Positions 11,627 through 24,125 of a stretch of DNA of 64,000 nucleotides are shown piece by piece. The first letter of the stretch is position 1. Each line of letters starts with the position of its first letter. The notes under the pieces are model-generated. The model made no database searches. It worked only from the letters and a program-made list of their open reading frames with translations, and was not told where the DNA came from. Origin of the DNA: Erodium maritimum (lineage: Eukaryota; Streptophyta; Magnoliopsida; Geraniales; Geraniaceae); assembly GCA_963921825.1 (NCBI GenBank), contig OY997589.1, positions 82,940,523 through 83,004,522 on the forward strand, given 5' to 3'. A program made the position numbers and the translations under genes.

Positions 11627-13221
11627 TGTTGGAGTAATATATCGATGTGTGCTCTGATCTATGTCCACCATGCGAATAGAACCATAGATCGAGATAGATC
11701 ATACTCGATGGGTCCCTAGTCAACAAAGCTTCATTAGAAGCGACTAGTATGAAAGATGGCTCTTTATGGCTTACGTTCTGTTAGTCATTGGAATGGGATT
11801 CCGGAGTCTGATCATAGATATCATGTGGGACATGATATTGGACGACCCGCCCTGAATATGTGCCATAGATTAAGTCATGAACATATTCAGTGTCGTAGCT
11901 TGTCATGTATCCTTAGACCAAGGAGTCTTTGTGATCGCTATGTAGTCAACAACTAAGTTTGACCTGAGCCTAACGTTGTCCGTAACAGGGCTTCCATAAC
12001 GGCCAGGATTGGCTTGGGGACGGGCTACATGAGTGACACGAAAGGCGGCTAAGGGATTTATCCCTCATACTTAGGTATGGGAAAGATATCGGTTCTCGGC
12101 CGCTTGATCGAGAGTGACTGAAAGAATAGCATGGCCATGCACATGATACTGGGTATCATATCTTCAGTCATCTCACATATCAAGGAACAGTGATTGAGAA
12201 TAATAAGGATGACGGCTCTATGCCTTATCTCAATCAAGATATCGGAGATAAAAGGATAATGACAGGGATGACGGAAATGTTAGAATCGACAGGGTCGATT
12301 CGTTATGCAATGTCAGGCAATACTAAAGTCTCGTCAGTTGCCACTTAAATAGGATCAAGTAAAATGGGATTTTACGTTGATCTATTGACATGCATAAACC
12401 TAAGGGTCACACCGGAGGATGAAACTCATTGACACATTTATGGAGAATGGCCAAAAGGGAGTTGTCTCGGGACATGATCAAAACTGGGTTTTGAGTCATG
12501 TGCCCGTAAGTGAATAGGACTTTACGGATCAAGACAAGACTTGGAGTCTTGGGATTGATCGCGTCGGATAATGTTGGACATTTCCGGTATGGAAGGCTTG
12601 GAGGCGATGAGCGAATCACGAGACCTCGTTGGAAATGGCCATGGGCCATGTTCCAAGAGGCCCATGAAAAGTCCATGCAACCAAGGCCCATGGAACTAAT
12701 TAATCAAGTCTTGATTAATTAGTACTAAGTAAGGAAGACAAGGATTAAGGTGTTGGTGATTCACCACCTAACCCAATCTTGTCTAGCCATACTTTGTCCT
12801 ATTTACACCTTACTTGGCACCATACTTTTCCCATGCCTTTAGTTGGACAAGTATGGGGTTTGTTATGTTTAAGTCATCTTTTTTCAACATAACAAACACA
12901 AGACAAGAATAGGAAACACAACTTCTCTCCCCCTTCCCTTGCAATTTCGGGTTTGGCAAGTTCCCACCTCCATTTTTGTGTTCTTGAGTCCTCAAAGAGA
13001 AGAACTACGTGGCTTTGATTCCCATGTGGATACGTAGGCGTCTTGGAGACTCAAGCCAATCATTCGTTAACCGGTGTTCTTGTTTTGGTAAGAAATAGTG
13101 CTGAATTTTTCTCTTGTGAATCCATTCTTTGTTAGTTGTTTCATGGTTTAATCGTCTCTTGTTTTTCATTGATTTTCCGCTGCGAGTTGGTTCATCTCCA
13201 ACCTTACCTCGAGACCCAACA
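11627..13221 (+). mobile_element. Probable Copia-type solo LTR (about 1.6 kb)
   Basis: Begins TGTTGGAGTAATATATC and ends GAGACCCAACA, preceded by TTTCCGCTGCGAG, a pattern typical of the 3' part of plant Copia LTRs. No primer-binding site follows 13221 and no coding sequence is attached. A clean 5-bp duplication is not visible (TTATG on the left, ATATT on the right), so the exact limits are tentative. It contains the near-perfect palindrome at 12695-12723. Confidence 0.5.
12695..12723. repeat. Perfect 14-bp palindrome with a 1-nt spacer
   Basis: ACTAATTAATCAAG at 12695-12708 is the exact reverse complement of 12710-12723. It lies inside the putative Copia-type LTR, upstream of a TCCTATTTACACC segment, so it may be a cis element of that LTR. 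Confidence 0.85.
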
Positions 13222-13347
13222 ATATTTTATTTATATCATGCATGGAATTGAGGGCTTTCAGAATAATCATGTGTTTCATTTGCTGTATAGTTTATACTTG
13301 GTTATGAAAATAAGTCGTACTTAGTAGTTAAGCTTTCTCCATCGGTA

Positions 13348-14462
13348 ACTTTTATTTTATTTTATTACAACTTGCAATTTCATTAAATTAGACTTCAATT
13401 TAATAAAGAAAATGCATCAGGGAAACCCCTGACTACAATAGAAGAGTTGTGACATGGTATCAAGCTCCTAAAGTCTGTCTATACTCATAACTCTGTGACA
13501 AAAAACCCGACACAAACGGTTTATTGGGGAGCCATAAAGGCGAAAAAAGTAAATGACAATGAAACTGGTGACTACTGCTCAAAGTCATGCCTAACTGTGC
13601 ATATTTTGTGGAATGCTACCGAACCTGCTGACACTAGCTTCTAAAGGAGGCATAGGTTTTCCCAGGGTCCCCTCCTAGGGCCAGTCCCTAGAGCACTGTA
13701 TTCCTTTCATTCCTTCATTCGGGTCATCTTTTCGGTCAAGTCTTGAACATCCCAAGATTCCCCAATAGAAACTTGTTTCATTTTCCCACCTCCCACTCCA
13801 TAACTAGACTCAGCTCCAGTTCTAGGTCTAGTTCTATCTCTGTGCACATGCAAGCGTGGGGAGTCGGCATTACTGCCCCTGGCATGTTTTCCGATCACTA
13901 AGTTCTTCCAGCCTGGATCACCCAACCGGGCTTGAGAGTCCCGCCGAGGGCTCACCCTCTAAAAGCGCAGTAGCCGAGAATACAATTGGGCCCTATCCCG
14001 AGACAAGGGACCTTGAGGTGCAGAAGTGGAGGACACTGGTCGACCGAGAGTCTAATTGTCCCAATCCATCGCGTACGTCTTCGGGTGGCGGTCCTTCTGA
14101 TACTCTAGGACGGAGGACTCTAGTTTGGTCTTACCCATCAACTCCATATCACATTCATGCATCATGTGACTAATCAAACCATAGTTAAAGCAAAACACTA
14201 GGAGTTTGGTATAGGTAAGAGTGACACAAACCGGCTCAGAGAATTCTTGGAATCAGAGAAAAAGCTGGCGACGGATAGGGCACTCCATAAGGTGCCAAAA
14301 GCAGACTTTCACTGCAACTCCCCAACAGATACCTATTGATCACACGAGACCTCGACACAAAAGCACTATCGTCGAGCAGATCGTCTCTCCCGTGGTCTTG
14401 TGCGCACTACCGGAGGAGGCCGTGGGTGTGTACCCATAATTATAGGCGGTCCAAGGCCGGAG
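13348..14462 (-). pseudogene. Retroposon ORF1-like remnant, 3' part (minus strand)
   Basis: This is the continuation, beyond LTR C, of the minus-strand remnant at 19293-20554: the C insertion has a perfect CGGAG duplication, so the two pieces were adjacent. The sequence holds short frames with several stops (for example 13707-13955) and ends near 13348 in ACTTTTATTTTATTTTATTAC, which reads as a (TAAAA)n retroposon tail on the minus strand. No reverse transcriptase is present. Product: decayed nucleic-acid-binding ORF1-type protein. Confidence 0.55.
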
Positions 14463-17400
14463 TGTAAGAACCGCCCCCGGTCAATCCCGGTCGAACTGGT
14501 GACTTTTGGCAAAGTTTGACTTTCGGCCGAAAAAGTCAACCAATGACTCCGGGAGTCGTTTGGGACCTTTCTGAGGCCCAAAAAGCTTAGTCGTCATCAC
14601 GGTTAGCTTAGTTGGGCCATTTCCTTTATTTTGACTATAATATTTGAAAAGTCAAATTTTGGTCAACCAGGACTTTTTATCGACAATTTCGACTTAATTT
14701 GGAAGTGCTGGAAATTCCTAAGAGCTAAGTGGTCCTCACTAGGACACTTGTCCCTTTTGGCTTGGAGGAGAAGAAAATGACCTCTATTGACCTTTTTACC
14801 CTCACTAGTTGTCCTTAACTGGATAAGAGCTAAAGGGTTTTTTGGTCTTTAACCATTTTAGGTCCTTTTAAAGCATTTGAGACAACCAAATCAGCTCTCA
14901 CATCACTAGTGCAGCCGAAACCAAGGAAGAGAGAAAGAGAGCAAGGAGAGCCTCCATTGAAGCTTGGTGAAGAAGCAAGTGAAAGGGAGAAGCTTTGTGG
15001 GTGCCTTCTTCTCAAACCTTCACTAAAACCTTCCATTCTTCATCCTCTTCTCATTCTAAAGGTAAATACACTATCACAATCTCTTTTCAATTCAATTTAA
15101 TTCATGGGTTTACTTTGGGTTTTGCCTAAACTAGCTAGGTTTGATGTTCCTTGTGGTTGATTGTTGTTAGATGATACTTTGGAGAAGTAGATGATTGAGT
15201 TTTGTTTAAATCATTGAGTTTTGGTTGTTTTTGGTTTTGAAATCTCTTGGGTATTGGTTGGTTTGTTGAATCCTACCTTGGGTAATGGAGGATTGAAGTG
15301 ATTTAACTGTTTTGGAGGTTGTTTGTGACTGAAAATGGAGTTTCTGATGCAATTTTTGTGAAAATGGAGCTGAAGGAAGGAGAAAGGCGAGTCTGTCCAG
15401 ACCCGTCACGGATCCGTGACGGCACGCGTCACGATTCCGTGATGTCGTCCGTGACGGTTGGTCTCACGGTTCCGTGACCCGATCCGTGGCAGACCTGTTT
15501 TGGGTCCTTTTTGGGTGTTTTCATCTTTTTCGATCTTGTATTTTGAACCGTTTGTTTGGGGACATTACCTTAGGTGTTTGCCTCTTAAAATTCTTTGTTT
15601 AGCCTTTAATCTTGGTATTATTTTTTATCCAAGACCTTGGACCCGAGCTCGACGAAGGACGAGGACGTTGGTACCACGAGAGAGGACGAGGAGGAAGCTA
15701 GCCAGGACGTCAGTAGCTAGGAGTATTTAAGCTTAAGAGAATTAAAGGTAGGGAAAAGTCGTAAACTCCTTTCTTAATTTAATAAATGGTATTAGTATGC
15801 CTATAGGATAATTAATAAACGGAAAGGTCCTAGCTTGCATATATGATGTGATTCACTAGAATAGCCGCTTTCAATTATATTAATAACCGGAAGAGTCTAG
15901 TATGCATATAGGATGTGATTCACTAGTTTAATCGCTTTCAATTCTTGGGATATTGTCGTGCTAGTAGAATGGCCATGACGAGCTTTAGCATTGTTTGTGT
16001 TTGTGTGACTTGTGATCAATGGTATTAAACGTCGATGCATGTTTCAATCTTGAGTTAATATAAGAGTCATACCAAAACGAGACGAATCATGATTGTTGTA
16101 AAGTGAATATGTGAGTATGATATGATTGAATGAATGAATGGGTGAATCTGTTATGGTTGTGCCTAATGATATGATCGGGTGAATGATAGACCTATGAGAC
16201 GTGATTGGTAAGTCATGCCGGTAAGTTGGTTGATAATACGTGTTCTATGTGACGTGTAGAGGTAAAATTGTTAGGCTCAGTAAGCTGCGGTTGAACTATG
16301 ACGTTTGTTGCGTGTTATCCTCTTGATGTGTGTTCCAAGAGGATTTGTGTTCCGGTATGGTACCCACACTGAGGGAGTATGCCGGTGTGGGGTAGTACCT
16401 AGACCGATGGTTGTGTTTATGCCCCGAGGGATTTTCCGGGAAGACCGACGGTACATTCCGGTGTATTGTATTATTGTTGTACCCCGATGCTGTGTGTCCG
16501 GGAAGACATCGAGACCGATGGAAATTCCGGTATGATGTAGTGTTTCACCCCGATGCTGTGTGTTCGGGAAGACGTCTAGACCGATGTATATTCTTGTCAC
16601 GCCTCAAATCCGGTTTTGACCGGACTGGAGACGTGAACTTAAAACAGTAAATAATAACAGCAATTTAATCATGAAAAAGGGTCTCAATAGCAGGTTAAAA
16701 CAGTTTAGAATCAGTAAAGACTGTACATCTCTAGACAACACTAGCTAAGACTCTCACTAGCTCCCTAGCTCCGAGAATCCCGCTAGTCCAAGTCCCGCTC
16801 AAAACCTGTAACACAACAAGGTAAAGGGGTGAGCTTTCGCTCAGTAGGAAAAGTAGTTAAGGTTATGAACATCAGTTCAATACCACGAGTAACCGTCCAA
16901 TTAGGGAATACTAGCAAGGCATAGCTATCAACAACGCACAAGGAAAAGTACCAACCACTAATCACCCTCGTGAGAGCAAAATCACCATTAATACAACGCA
17001 CAAAGCCAATCAGCACGCACTGCACACACAACAAAACAATACAAAACTTAGTACAACCGTCCTCAACCTCACTGGCTATCACAGCCCGTCCCATTTATAT
17101 CGTACCGGAACACACAACATCGGTCCCAATATCTTCCCGTTACGTAGAATCGGGGTAACATCCCGGACCGGAAATCCCTCAGTCGGACATCTTCCTGTCA
17201 CGTAGAATCAGGGCCTCACGCATATCGGACCGGCACATACCTCGGTCGTATGCCTTCCCGGACCACATAGTATCGCGGTAATGGTTAAACCATCCTCGTT
17301 CTCAATACTCTACACCGGCATACACTCTCAGTGTAGGTATCGCACCGGACACACCTCTAATTGGAACACACAACAAGAGAATAACACGCAGCACAAAGCC

Positions 17401-19292
17401 AAGGTCCGACCACGGTATGGCAACTAGGACCTTTCCAGTTATAATTATTACCTAACATGCATACTAGTAACTTTATGTAATTAAACTGGTATTCGCTACG
17501 TTCCCTACCTCGAAAGTAGTCAACAATCAACTCTTAGCTACTGACGTCCGGGCCTACCTCCGGTCTTTTCCACGATCGAGGTCAAAGTCTGATTTAAACA
17601 AGTAAAGGTAGTAATCAGTCCCGGTCCAGTTCGAAATAGTTCTCTAATTTAACGTAGAAGCCCTTTTTTAACTTGATTAGTCTAATTTAATTAATTAAAT
17701 CTGATTTTATTTAATGAAGTAGTCAAAAATGATCTTGCCCGTATCCGACTCGGATCCAGACCCAACCTGGATCCAGACCCGGTCCGAACCCGGACCCGGA
17801 CCCTGACCCGAGTCTAGAACCGACCCTAGACCAGACCAGATCCAGACCTGGCCTGGCCCAAAGCCCAGCCTGGCCGAGGCCCAGCCTGACTCAAGGCCTA
17901 GCCTGGCTCGAGGCCTAGCCTGGCCCGAGTTAGTCCTGGCCCGAGGCAGTCCTGGCCCAGCCTGGTTCGAGTCCGGCTCGGTCGAGGGTAACGCATGTGA
18001 GGGTTCGGTGTTCGACAAAGCGGCGGCCGGCGGTTGGGGAGCTCGTAAAACGGGATATAAAGTCGGGGAAGGAGAACGGCCGAACGCATCGCTCACCCAG
18101 GTCTATTCCCTTGGCTCCGGCGCGGTGCGATTCGAGCCCGGAAGAGAAGAGCCAGTGCGAGGCTTCCGACGGCTGCGGCGACCAGATCTGGTCCGCGTAA
18201 CTCGCTCGACGGCACGGCTCAGTTCTGGACACGGGCTTGGCAACGGGGGGTTCATCGTCGGTCTTGTATCGACGTGGCTCGATTCGAGATCGGGAGCGGT
18301 AGCAGAGCTCGCCGGCGGTGGGAGGTCGAGAGAGCGAGAGGGAGAGAGAGAAATCTGAGAGAGAGGGAGGAAGAGAGAGAGAGAGACGCATCGGGGTGTG
18401 TGCGTGAAGTGAGGGAGGAGAGGTGAACCCTAGTCCCTGTAGCGCTCGCCCACGTGCGAGTCACACGCGTGAGGGAGGCGGGCTGGGCTAAGTCTCGGCG
18501 TGGGCTTGGGCTTGGCAGGTTGGCCTGGTCCAGCAGACTGGGCCTGGTCTGGCTTGGCCCAAGGTCCTTCTCCTTTTTTTTCTTTTTCTTTTGAATTTGG
18601 CCCAAAATTCAACCCTTTAATTATTAATTCTTTTAACTGGGGAGGTCTTTACAATTCCGGTATGATGTACTTGCTTCACCACGATGTTGTGTGTCCGGGA
18701 AGACATCTGAACCGAGGGTAAATGCTGGTATGATGTAGTGATGGATTTGTATTTGAGGATTGGATTCCTGAGTGCTTGTCTATCGTTTTGTGTCGTTGAG
18801 TCCAAGTGTCTTTTGTAGTGGACTTAATAGTAAGATGTCTTGTTACTCGTTGTTCACTTGTTTTGGTGCCATTATTGATATCTTGTGCCTTTTTAATCTT
18901 TAATTGTGTTCTCAATTTTCATTAAGAGTTGTTGACTAAATATTTCTGACCCGGGGTGAGAGTCCTATCTTTTACTACTTTTTCCTACTGAGCGTAAGCT
19001 CATCCCCTCTGTTTTACTGTTTTCAGGTTTCCTTGGTAAGTAGGCAATAGGACATCTCAGGGCTCAGGAGCTCATCGAGGGTCCGGGTGTTCATTGTTTA
19101 GAGACGTACCTTCTTTTTGTATTAGACTTTTCGCATTGTATCACTTCTTTTGAGCTTTTGACTCATAGTTTCAGTTTGTATTACATTTTTTTACTTGGAA
19201 TTTTACTAGTTGAAGTTTAATTTTATTAATCTTACTTTTTATTACTTAGTTCACGTCTCGAGTCCGGTCAAAATCGGATTTGGGGTGTGACA
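14463..19292 (+). mobile_element. Solo LTR C (about 2766 bp, interrupted by nested LTR D)
   Basis: Starts TGTAAGAACCGCCCCC and ends TTTGGGGTGTGACA. Perfect duplication CGGAG at 14458-14462 and 19293-19297. LTR D occupies 16595-18653. The GTAA hairpin is at 18989-19002; the putative acceptor TTTTCAG|G ends at 19026. A strong donor candidate TCTAAAG|GTAAAT is at 15061/15062, following a purine-rich leader. Variable block 1 (CACGGATCCGTGACGG words) is about 15405-15480; variable block 2 (CCCCGATGCTGTGTGTCCGGG, about 70-bp period) spans the D insertion. Confidence 0.93.
16595..18653 (-). mobile_element. Solo LTR D nested in LTR C (2059 bp)
   Basis: On the minus strand it runs TGTAAAGACCTCCCC ... 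TTTGAGGCGTGACA. The target duplication is ATTCT (16590-16594) and ATTCC (18654-18658), one mismatch. The hairpin loop is GAAA (16830-16843), 235 nt from the 3' end, and the acceptor TTACAG|G ends at 16806. Variable block 1 is the GACCCGGATCCAGACC-rich stretch at about 17750-17820. I found no convincing donor. GA/CT-rich sequence at 18300-18420 corresponds to the leader of G and I. Confidence 0.9.
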
Positions 19293-20554
19293 CGGAGTCT
19301 CCTTAGCCATGGGATCCAAATCAGCCAGAATGAGGGGCCGACCGTCACAGAACCATGGCTCGTTCCGACGAACCCAGATCGTGCCACCTCCGTTTTGAAA
19401 TAGAACCCGAACACCCCCGGGCCGGTGTCCTTTGTGACCCAACCCTAGGCCGACTTCCACCAAGCCTGAGTGATTATTTGGAGGAGGGTCTCTTTGCGAT
19501 GATGTTTGGCAGTCCATAGTTTTCCCATCATGGCAAACTGTTGTCGGGCAAGGACCGACGGGCTCACCTGAAGGTACGAGACCTCAACCTCCTCCTCTTG
19601 ATTCTCCTCTAACCAGTACTCTGAGAGGTCATACTGAATGTTAAGCAGGTTGGACTTCAGCGACATCGGTAGCTCCTACGTCTTTGGGCGTTCCCGGTGT
19701 CCTTAGGCTTGAAATCTCTACGACGGTGGACCATGCTTGGCGGAGAAGAGAGTAACGCCGGAATCACCGGCACCCGATCACCATTTGGGACGATGATCCC
19801 ATCACATAGGGCTTCTAGCTCATTCCGGCCGGGTTCATCCCTCTTCATATCTAGCATACGGGCCTTCCCCCAAGATGGGTCTCTAATCAGTGGAGGGGGG
19901 CGGGACGGAGAAAGGAACCTCAAAAACCCTAACATAACTTGGGGCTGAAGCTAGGGTTTTAGGCAGGAGAGTGCGGCTTTCCACCAGATTAGAAGAGCCT
20001 CCCTTCCTCGTGGGGGAATCAGACGGGATGGCAGACGCCGATAGCCCTGGTTCCATCTTGTCGCATAGAGGAATACAGACAAGCATAGGTGGCGGAGTCA
20101 CCGTCGATTGCAGCATGCCAGGAGCGTGATGTTCTGTTGGTAGTTGAGGATCTGATGAAATCATCGGAGTCTGGGATGGAGGCGAGGCGGTAGGAATGAC
20201 CGTCGGTGGTGAAAGCGCCAAAACCCTAACTAGACTTAGAGAAAACATTAGGGTTGTAGACTTAAAAGGATGGCCCTGTCGTGGCTTCATCAATGGTTCG
20301 GAAGAACCTAGAGCAAAAGCCAGGGGCACCACTAGTGTTTGAGTCGAGAGAGGACCCGTGGAAGAAGTAGGGAGAGGGACCAAAGCCATAGACTTCTTTG
20401 TCTTCCGGTTCCGTCTCGCTTTGTGGGGGGCGACCTCCGAGAATGGGCGTGGTGGTGCAACTGATGGCGTGTGTTGCACCACGTGGGGATGTGATGGGAC
20501 ATGACCGCCGGGGGAGGCAACAACCACATCGACGGTAAGAGTAGGGGCCGCCAT
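19293..20554 (-). pseudogene. DUF4283-type retroposon ORF1 remnant, N-terminal part (minus strand)
   Basis: A 223-codon frame starts at ATG 20554 with a proline/serine-rich, basic N-terminus. It then breaks into overlapping frames (19657-19935, 19445-19666, 19293-19517) that together resemble the DUF4283 domain of plant LINE ORF1-type proteins: a GKLWTAK.HRKE.LLQII.QAW core, then an NGGGTIWVRRNEPWFCDGRPLIL segment. At least two frameshifts and a stop separate these pieces. LTR C cuts the element at 19292. The related ORF1 at 42725-47092 is better kept and carries a zinc knuckle. Confidence 0.7.
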
Positions 20555-21588
20555 AGGTGAGGCTATGGTGTCCTTAGTAAAGAGGAAGATCTTGCAAGTC
20601 GAGAGAGTATGACACCAAATGGTCTATCCGTTGCTTTTCCTATGGAGAAATTTGATAAAATATGTTTTATTATTAAGATTGTAAAAAAATATTTAGGCAC
20701 TAGTCGGATGTAAAAAAAAGCGTTAGATGAGGATTAATTGGATTATTATTTTATTATTTTTTATTTTTTATTATAAATTATTAAATTTTATATTATAATA
20801 TATATAAAATATTAGTAATGTCAAACATTAAATATATTAAAAAACATACATTTAAAAAAAATATCATACCATTCCTAAAACAAGATCATTAAGTATAACC
20901 TTGTCAGCACAACTAGAACAAATTTGTCCACTTTTTGTGTTTTAAAAATACTAAACAAAAAAATTAACTGAAAATTCTATGTAGTCTCGTTGTACTTTGA
21001 CCAGTTCTCAAATCATAGTTCATATCTATCAATTTTCTTACATAGTAACAAGTTTGACAAATTAATTCTAAAAATATATCAACATTTATTAAGTGTGACT
21101 AAGTCTGTGAAATACTAGTCACGTGCCTCTAAAACATTCCTAAAATGGCATGATAAAACTTGATGTCATAACGTATACCTTTCGTTTATTTTCAAATCAT
21201 AATTCTGACCTCCCAACTTTTCCTGTTACTCACTAAACGACTGTTAAACTTGAGTACGAAAAATGCCAAACGTTGTAGTCAACGTTATGAAAACCAACCT
21301 TTATTTGGGTCATGATTTGGTAATAAACGTAAAGTCAAGATTATGACATCGAGAAAAATGATTTAAACTCTTGTGGAAGATCCTATTGACGATAATCTTG
21401 TGATGAGATCAAGCATGATCTCAATCACACGATTTCGGTTCCATAACTGAGTCATTTCTTTATTTGTAGATGTAGTTATTATTACATTGATCTCGTATTT
21501 CCTTTTTTGAGTTTACGAACTTTTTTTAAATTTGTAATGCTTGATTAATGAGAATGCAAGACGGGATACAATATCCTAGTTTTTTACA
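20555..21588. other. AT-rich intergenic sequence; right end is probably a Copia 5' LTR
   Basis: 20690-20830 is almost pure A/T. Since a Copia primer-binding site starts at 21589 and the preceding bases are TTTTTTACA, the last part should be the 5' LTR, but its TG start could not be fixed. Confidence 0.45.
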
Positions 21589-21600
21589 TGGTATCAGAGC
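21589..21600 (+). other. Copia primer-binding site (initiator Met-tRNA type)
   Basis: TGGTATCAGAGC directly follows an LTR-like end ...TTTTTTACA. This is the standard plant Copia minus-strand primer site, complementary to the 3' part of tRNA-iMet. Confidence 0.8.
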
Positions 21601-22593
21601 CTAGTTATGGCTCAAATTTTGACTTTCTTCGACAAGTCGTCTGGATCTTGGGATAAGCTGTTGCAACATCTTTATCTTCCCAAATGCATATATGGACATT
21701 GCGTTTGCGGTATTAATAACCATGTCCAAGAATTGAGAGACTACGAACATGCCTATTCTATCACTACTCAACAAGAGCCTCAATCTCGATATGCCATTAC
21801 TTTCTATCTATTGTTGATGACTATAGCAGGGACACATAGGTGTATTTAATGAAGCAGAAGTTAGAGGTGAAGACAAGTCTTTTCCATTTTTTTAAATGGG
21901 TAACATGTCAGTTTGATGTTCAGGTCAAATGTCTCTGTCCCGATGAAGGTAAAGAATTCCAACACCATGAACTATCAGCCTATTATCAAACCACCAGCAT
22001 GGAATTTCAAACCAGTTGTGTTTGTACTCCTCAACAAAACGGTGTCGTGGAGAGGAAACACCGACATATTCTTGAGGTTGCACGAGCATTGGGTTTTCAA
22101 TCTCGGCTTCCACATAAATTTTTGGGGAGAATGTGCACTTACAGCAACCTACTTGATAAATTGGATGCCACTCACGGTAATTGGAAACAAAACACCTTTT
22201 GAGATGATTTATGGGAAGAAGCCCAACTATGACCATCTCCGAAGTTTTGGTTGTCTTTGTTACGTTCACTAGCAAACGCATGATAAATTTTCCCCGAGAT
22301 CACGCCCCGGCTTGTTCGTAGGATACCCAAAAGGTAAAAACGGTTACCGCGTATATGACCTTGAAACCCAGGCAATTGTCGTATCACGAGATGTGCAGTT
22401 TTGGGAGAACATCTTCCCTGGTGATCATTGTGTAGACACGGACTCAACACATGACAGTCCTCCTTTGGCACCTGTTGTCACTACTATTTCCCCTGAGTTT
22501 TATACATTGCTGGGTGTACCATCTTATTCACCACCTGTAAAGTCAGACGATCTGGGTACCAAGAGATACCCCTGTCGAGAAAGAAGGGTCTAA
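21601..22593 (+). pseudogene. Copia gag-pol remnant, mostly integrase
   Basis: After the primer-binding site about 200 bp of decayed gag-like sequence is joined to the integrase core: CLCPDEGKEFQ, then TPQQNGVVERKHRHILEVARA (21957-22090), then FEMIYGKKPNYDHLRSFGCLCYVH. It continues into the integrase tail GLFVGYPKGKNGYRVYDLE (22312-22372). At least one frameshift (near 22190) and one stop (22271) break the frame. Protease, reverse transcriptase and a 3' LTR are not present nearby, so most of the element has been deleted. Confidence 0.8.
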
Positions 22594-23162
22594 GAAAGAA
22601 CGACCGCATGTGGATTCTTATCCCGAAGGAGATGACGAAGGAAATGCTTATGGGTACGTCGACCCATCCCTGACAGTTCCAAGCAAGGATGCGAAAACCA
22701 GGGTTATCGTGGAAAGGATTTGGGCTGGAGTGTATACCGGAACAAGGGTCAATCCTTCTTTGGCATTGTGGAATAAATGTCACCTATGAGAGCCCTCCCT
22801 TCCCCCGGAGATCAGAGATCAGAGATAGAGACGACTACCATTGTACTTGCGCAGTTGGCAGAGAAATCGGTGTGGAAAGAGACCCTGACATGGTTACTAA
22901 AGAATAGGAGCGTTGTCCATACGACGAGGAGGAGCCATGAGACCTATGTCGAGAGAAAAAATACCGTCTGGGGCGAGCAACCATTATGGCTAACGATTTT
23001 AGAGAAACCCTAACAAAGCTCATCTTTTTCTTGTACTATTATAATAAACAGAGTTTCTTGTTTTATGGGGTTTTAATAATGAATTATTTTATGTAATTGA
23101 AATTCGTCAGAAGTAATATTTAAATACCAAAATTTGATGGAATTAGTATAATGCAGTCCGAA
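22594..23162. other. Intergenic sequence, no feature recognised
   Basis: The short open frames in both directions have no known motif. It may be further decayed Copia sequence downstream of the integrase tail, but this cannot be shown. Confidence 0.4.
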
Positions 23163-23450
23163 AACAAAATTCTCATCGGTGAACTTTTCGCGATTCCTGG
23201 AAAGTAACAAAATCTATTATTTCAGACTGCACCGTTCATGTTTTTTGCACGTGACCGTCACGTGTGTTTGTCTTTAGCATTTATGTATTTTGTGTTTTCA
23301 AATCAGAACATAAAGGGTTTTGGAATTTGGGGTTAGGTATTTAAGAATTGTTTAAAATAAGGTTAGTTGATTTTCAAAAATCAAATTTGATTTTTTTTAA
23401 TAGAAAGGTTAAGATTGTATAAAATGATTTCACAATATATGGCCAACATG

Positions 23451-23580
23451 TTTTGAATCATGCAAAATGAAGGTTCTTGAGTTTGGGAAACATGTTTCCA
23501 AACATGCAAAATGAGTTTTGAATCATGCAAAATGAAGGTTCTTGAGTTTGGAAAACATGTTTCCAAACATGCAAAATGAA
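23451..23580. repeat. Two tandem copies of a 65-bp unit
   Basis: 23451-23515 and 23516-23580 are nearly identical (starting TTTTGAATCATGCAAAATGA). Each unit contains the small palindrome GGAAACATGTTTCC or a variant of it. It lies inside the zf-GRF inverted-repeat element. Confidence 0.9.
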
Positions 23581-23844
23581 TTTTGGGTTATTGTTTTTGG
23601 TTTTAGAACTGTTACTTGTAGTTGAGAATGAAGGGGCTTGGTGTAGAGTATGTGCTGAATGTTAGGTTTTGGAAGAAAAAGAACCATAAATATAAGTTTT
23701 GGAAAAGCAACACTGAGTCTGAAGTTTAGCTCTGAAAATAAATCATCATAGTACCTTATGCAGTTAATGTATGCATGTTGTTTGTATAAGGGTGATAGGA
23801 TGAGGAAGCCAAGAGTTGTTAATTGTTATTGATGTTGTGTGGGA

Positions 23845-24125
23845 TCCGATGTGTACGTCGTTCTCAAAAGAAAATCCAGGTAGAAAGTTTATATTTGAGT
23901 TTAAAATTTCAGTTCATATTAAGTTTATGTAATTAATGTGTTTGTTTTGACAGGCATACTACAAGTGCAAATTTTTTGAATGAGTGGATGATGATGTATG
24001 TCCTCGTGGGAGAGAATTGGTTTCTGAACTTGTTCACAAGATTAGAACATTTGAACAAAGAACATGGAGCTGTCAAAGTAAACAACAATGCATTTTGGTT
24101 GGAAAACTGTGTGCTTAAGTATAAG
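23845..24125 (+). pseudogene. zf-GRF zinc-finger fragment, two exons, with an in-frame stop
   Basis: The first exon ends in SKENPGRK (about 23857-23882). A candidate GT...TTTTGACAG intron follows, and the second exon starts at 23954 with AYYKCKFFE then VDDDVCPRGRELVSELVHKI. This is the plant zf-GRF pattern ENPGR ... KCKFFEWVDD ... CPRG. The expected tryptophan of FEW is a TGA stop (23979-23981). The CP pair usually found between NPGR and KC is missing. zf-GRF proteins are small nucleic-acid-binding proteins often carried by plant transposons. Confidence 0.7.

Noticed and set aside
11627-13221. Treating this as another member of the A-J family
   Set aside because: It starts TGTTGG and ends CCAACA, and lacks the hairpin, the GTGACA end and the shared core.
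2672-19292. Idea that neighbouring LTRs form pairs of complete retrotransposons
   Set aside because: Most units have their own matching target duplication, orientations alternate, and the sequence between them is unrelated host or other element classes.
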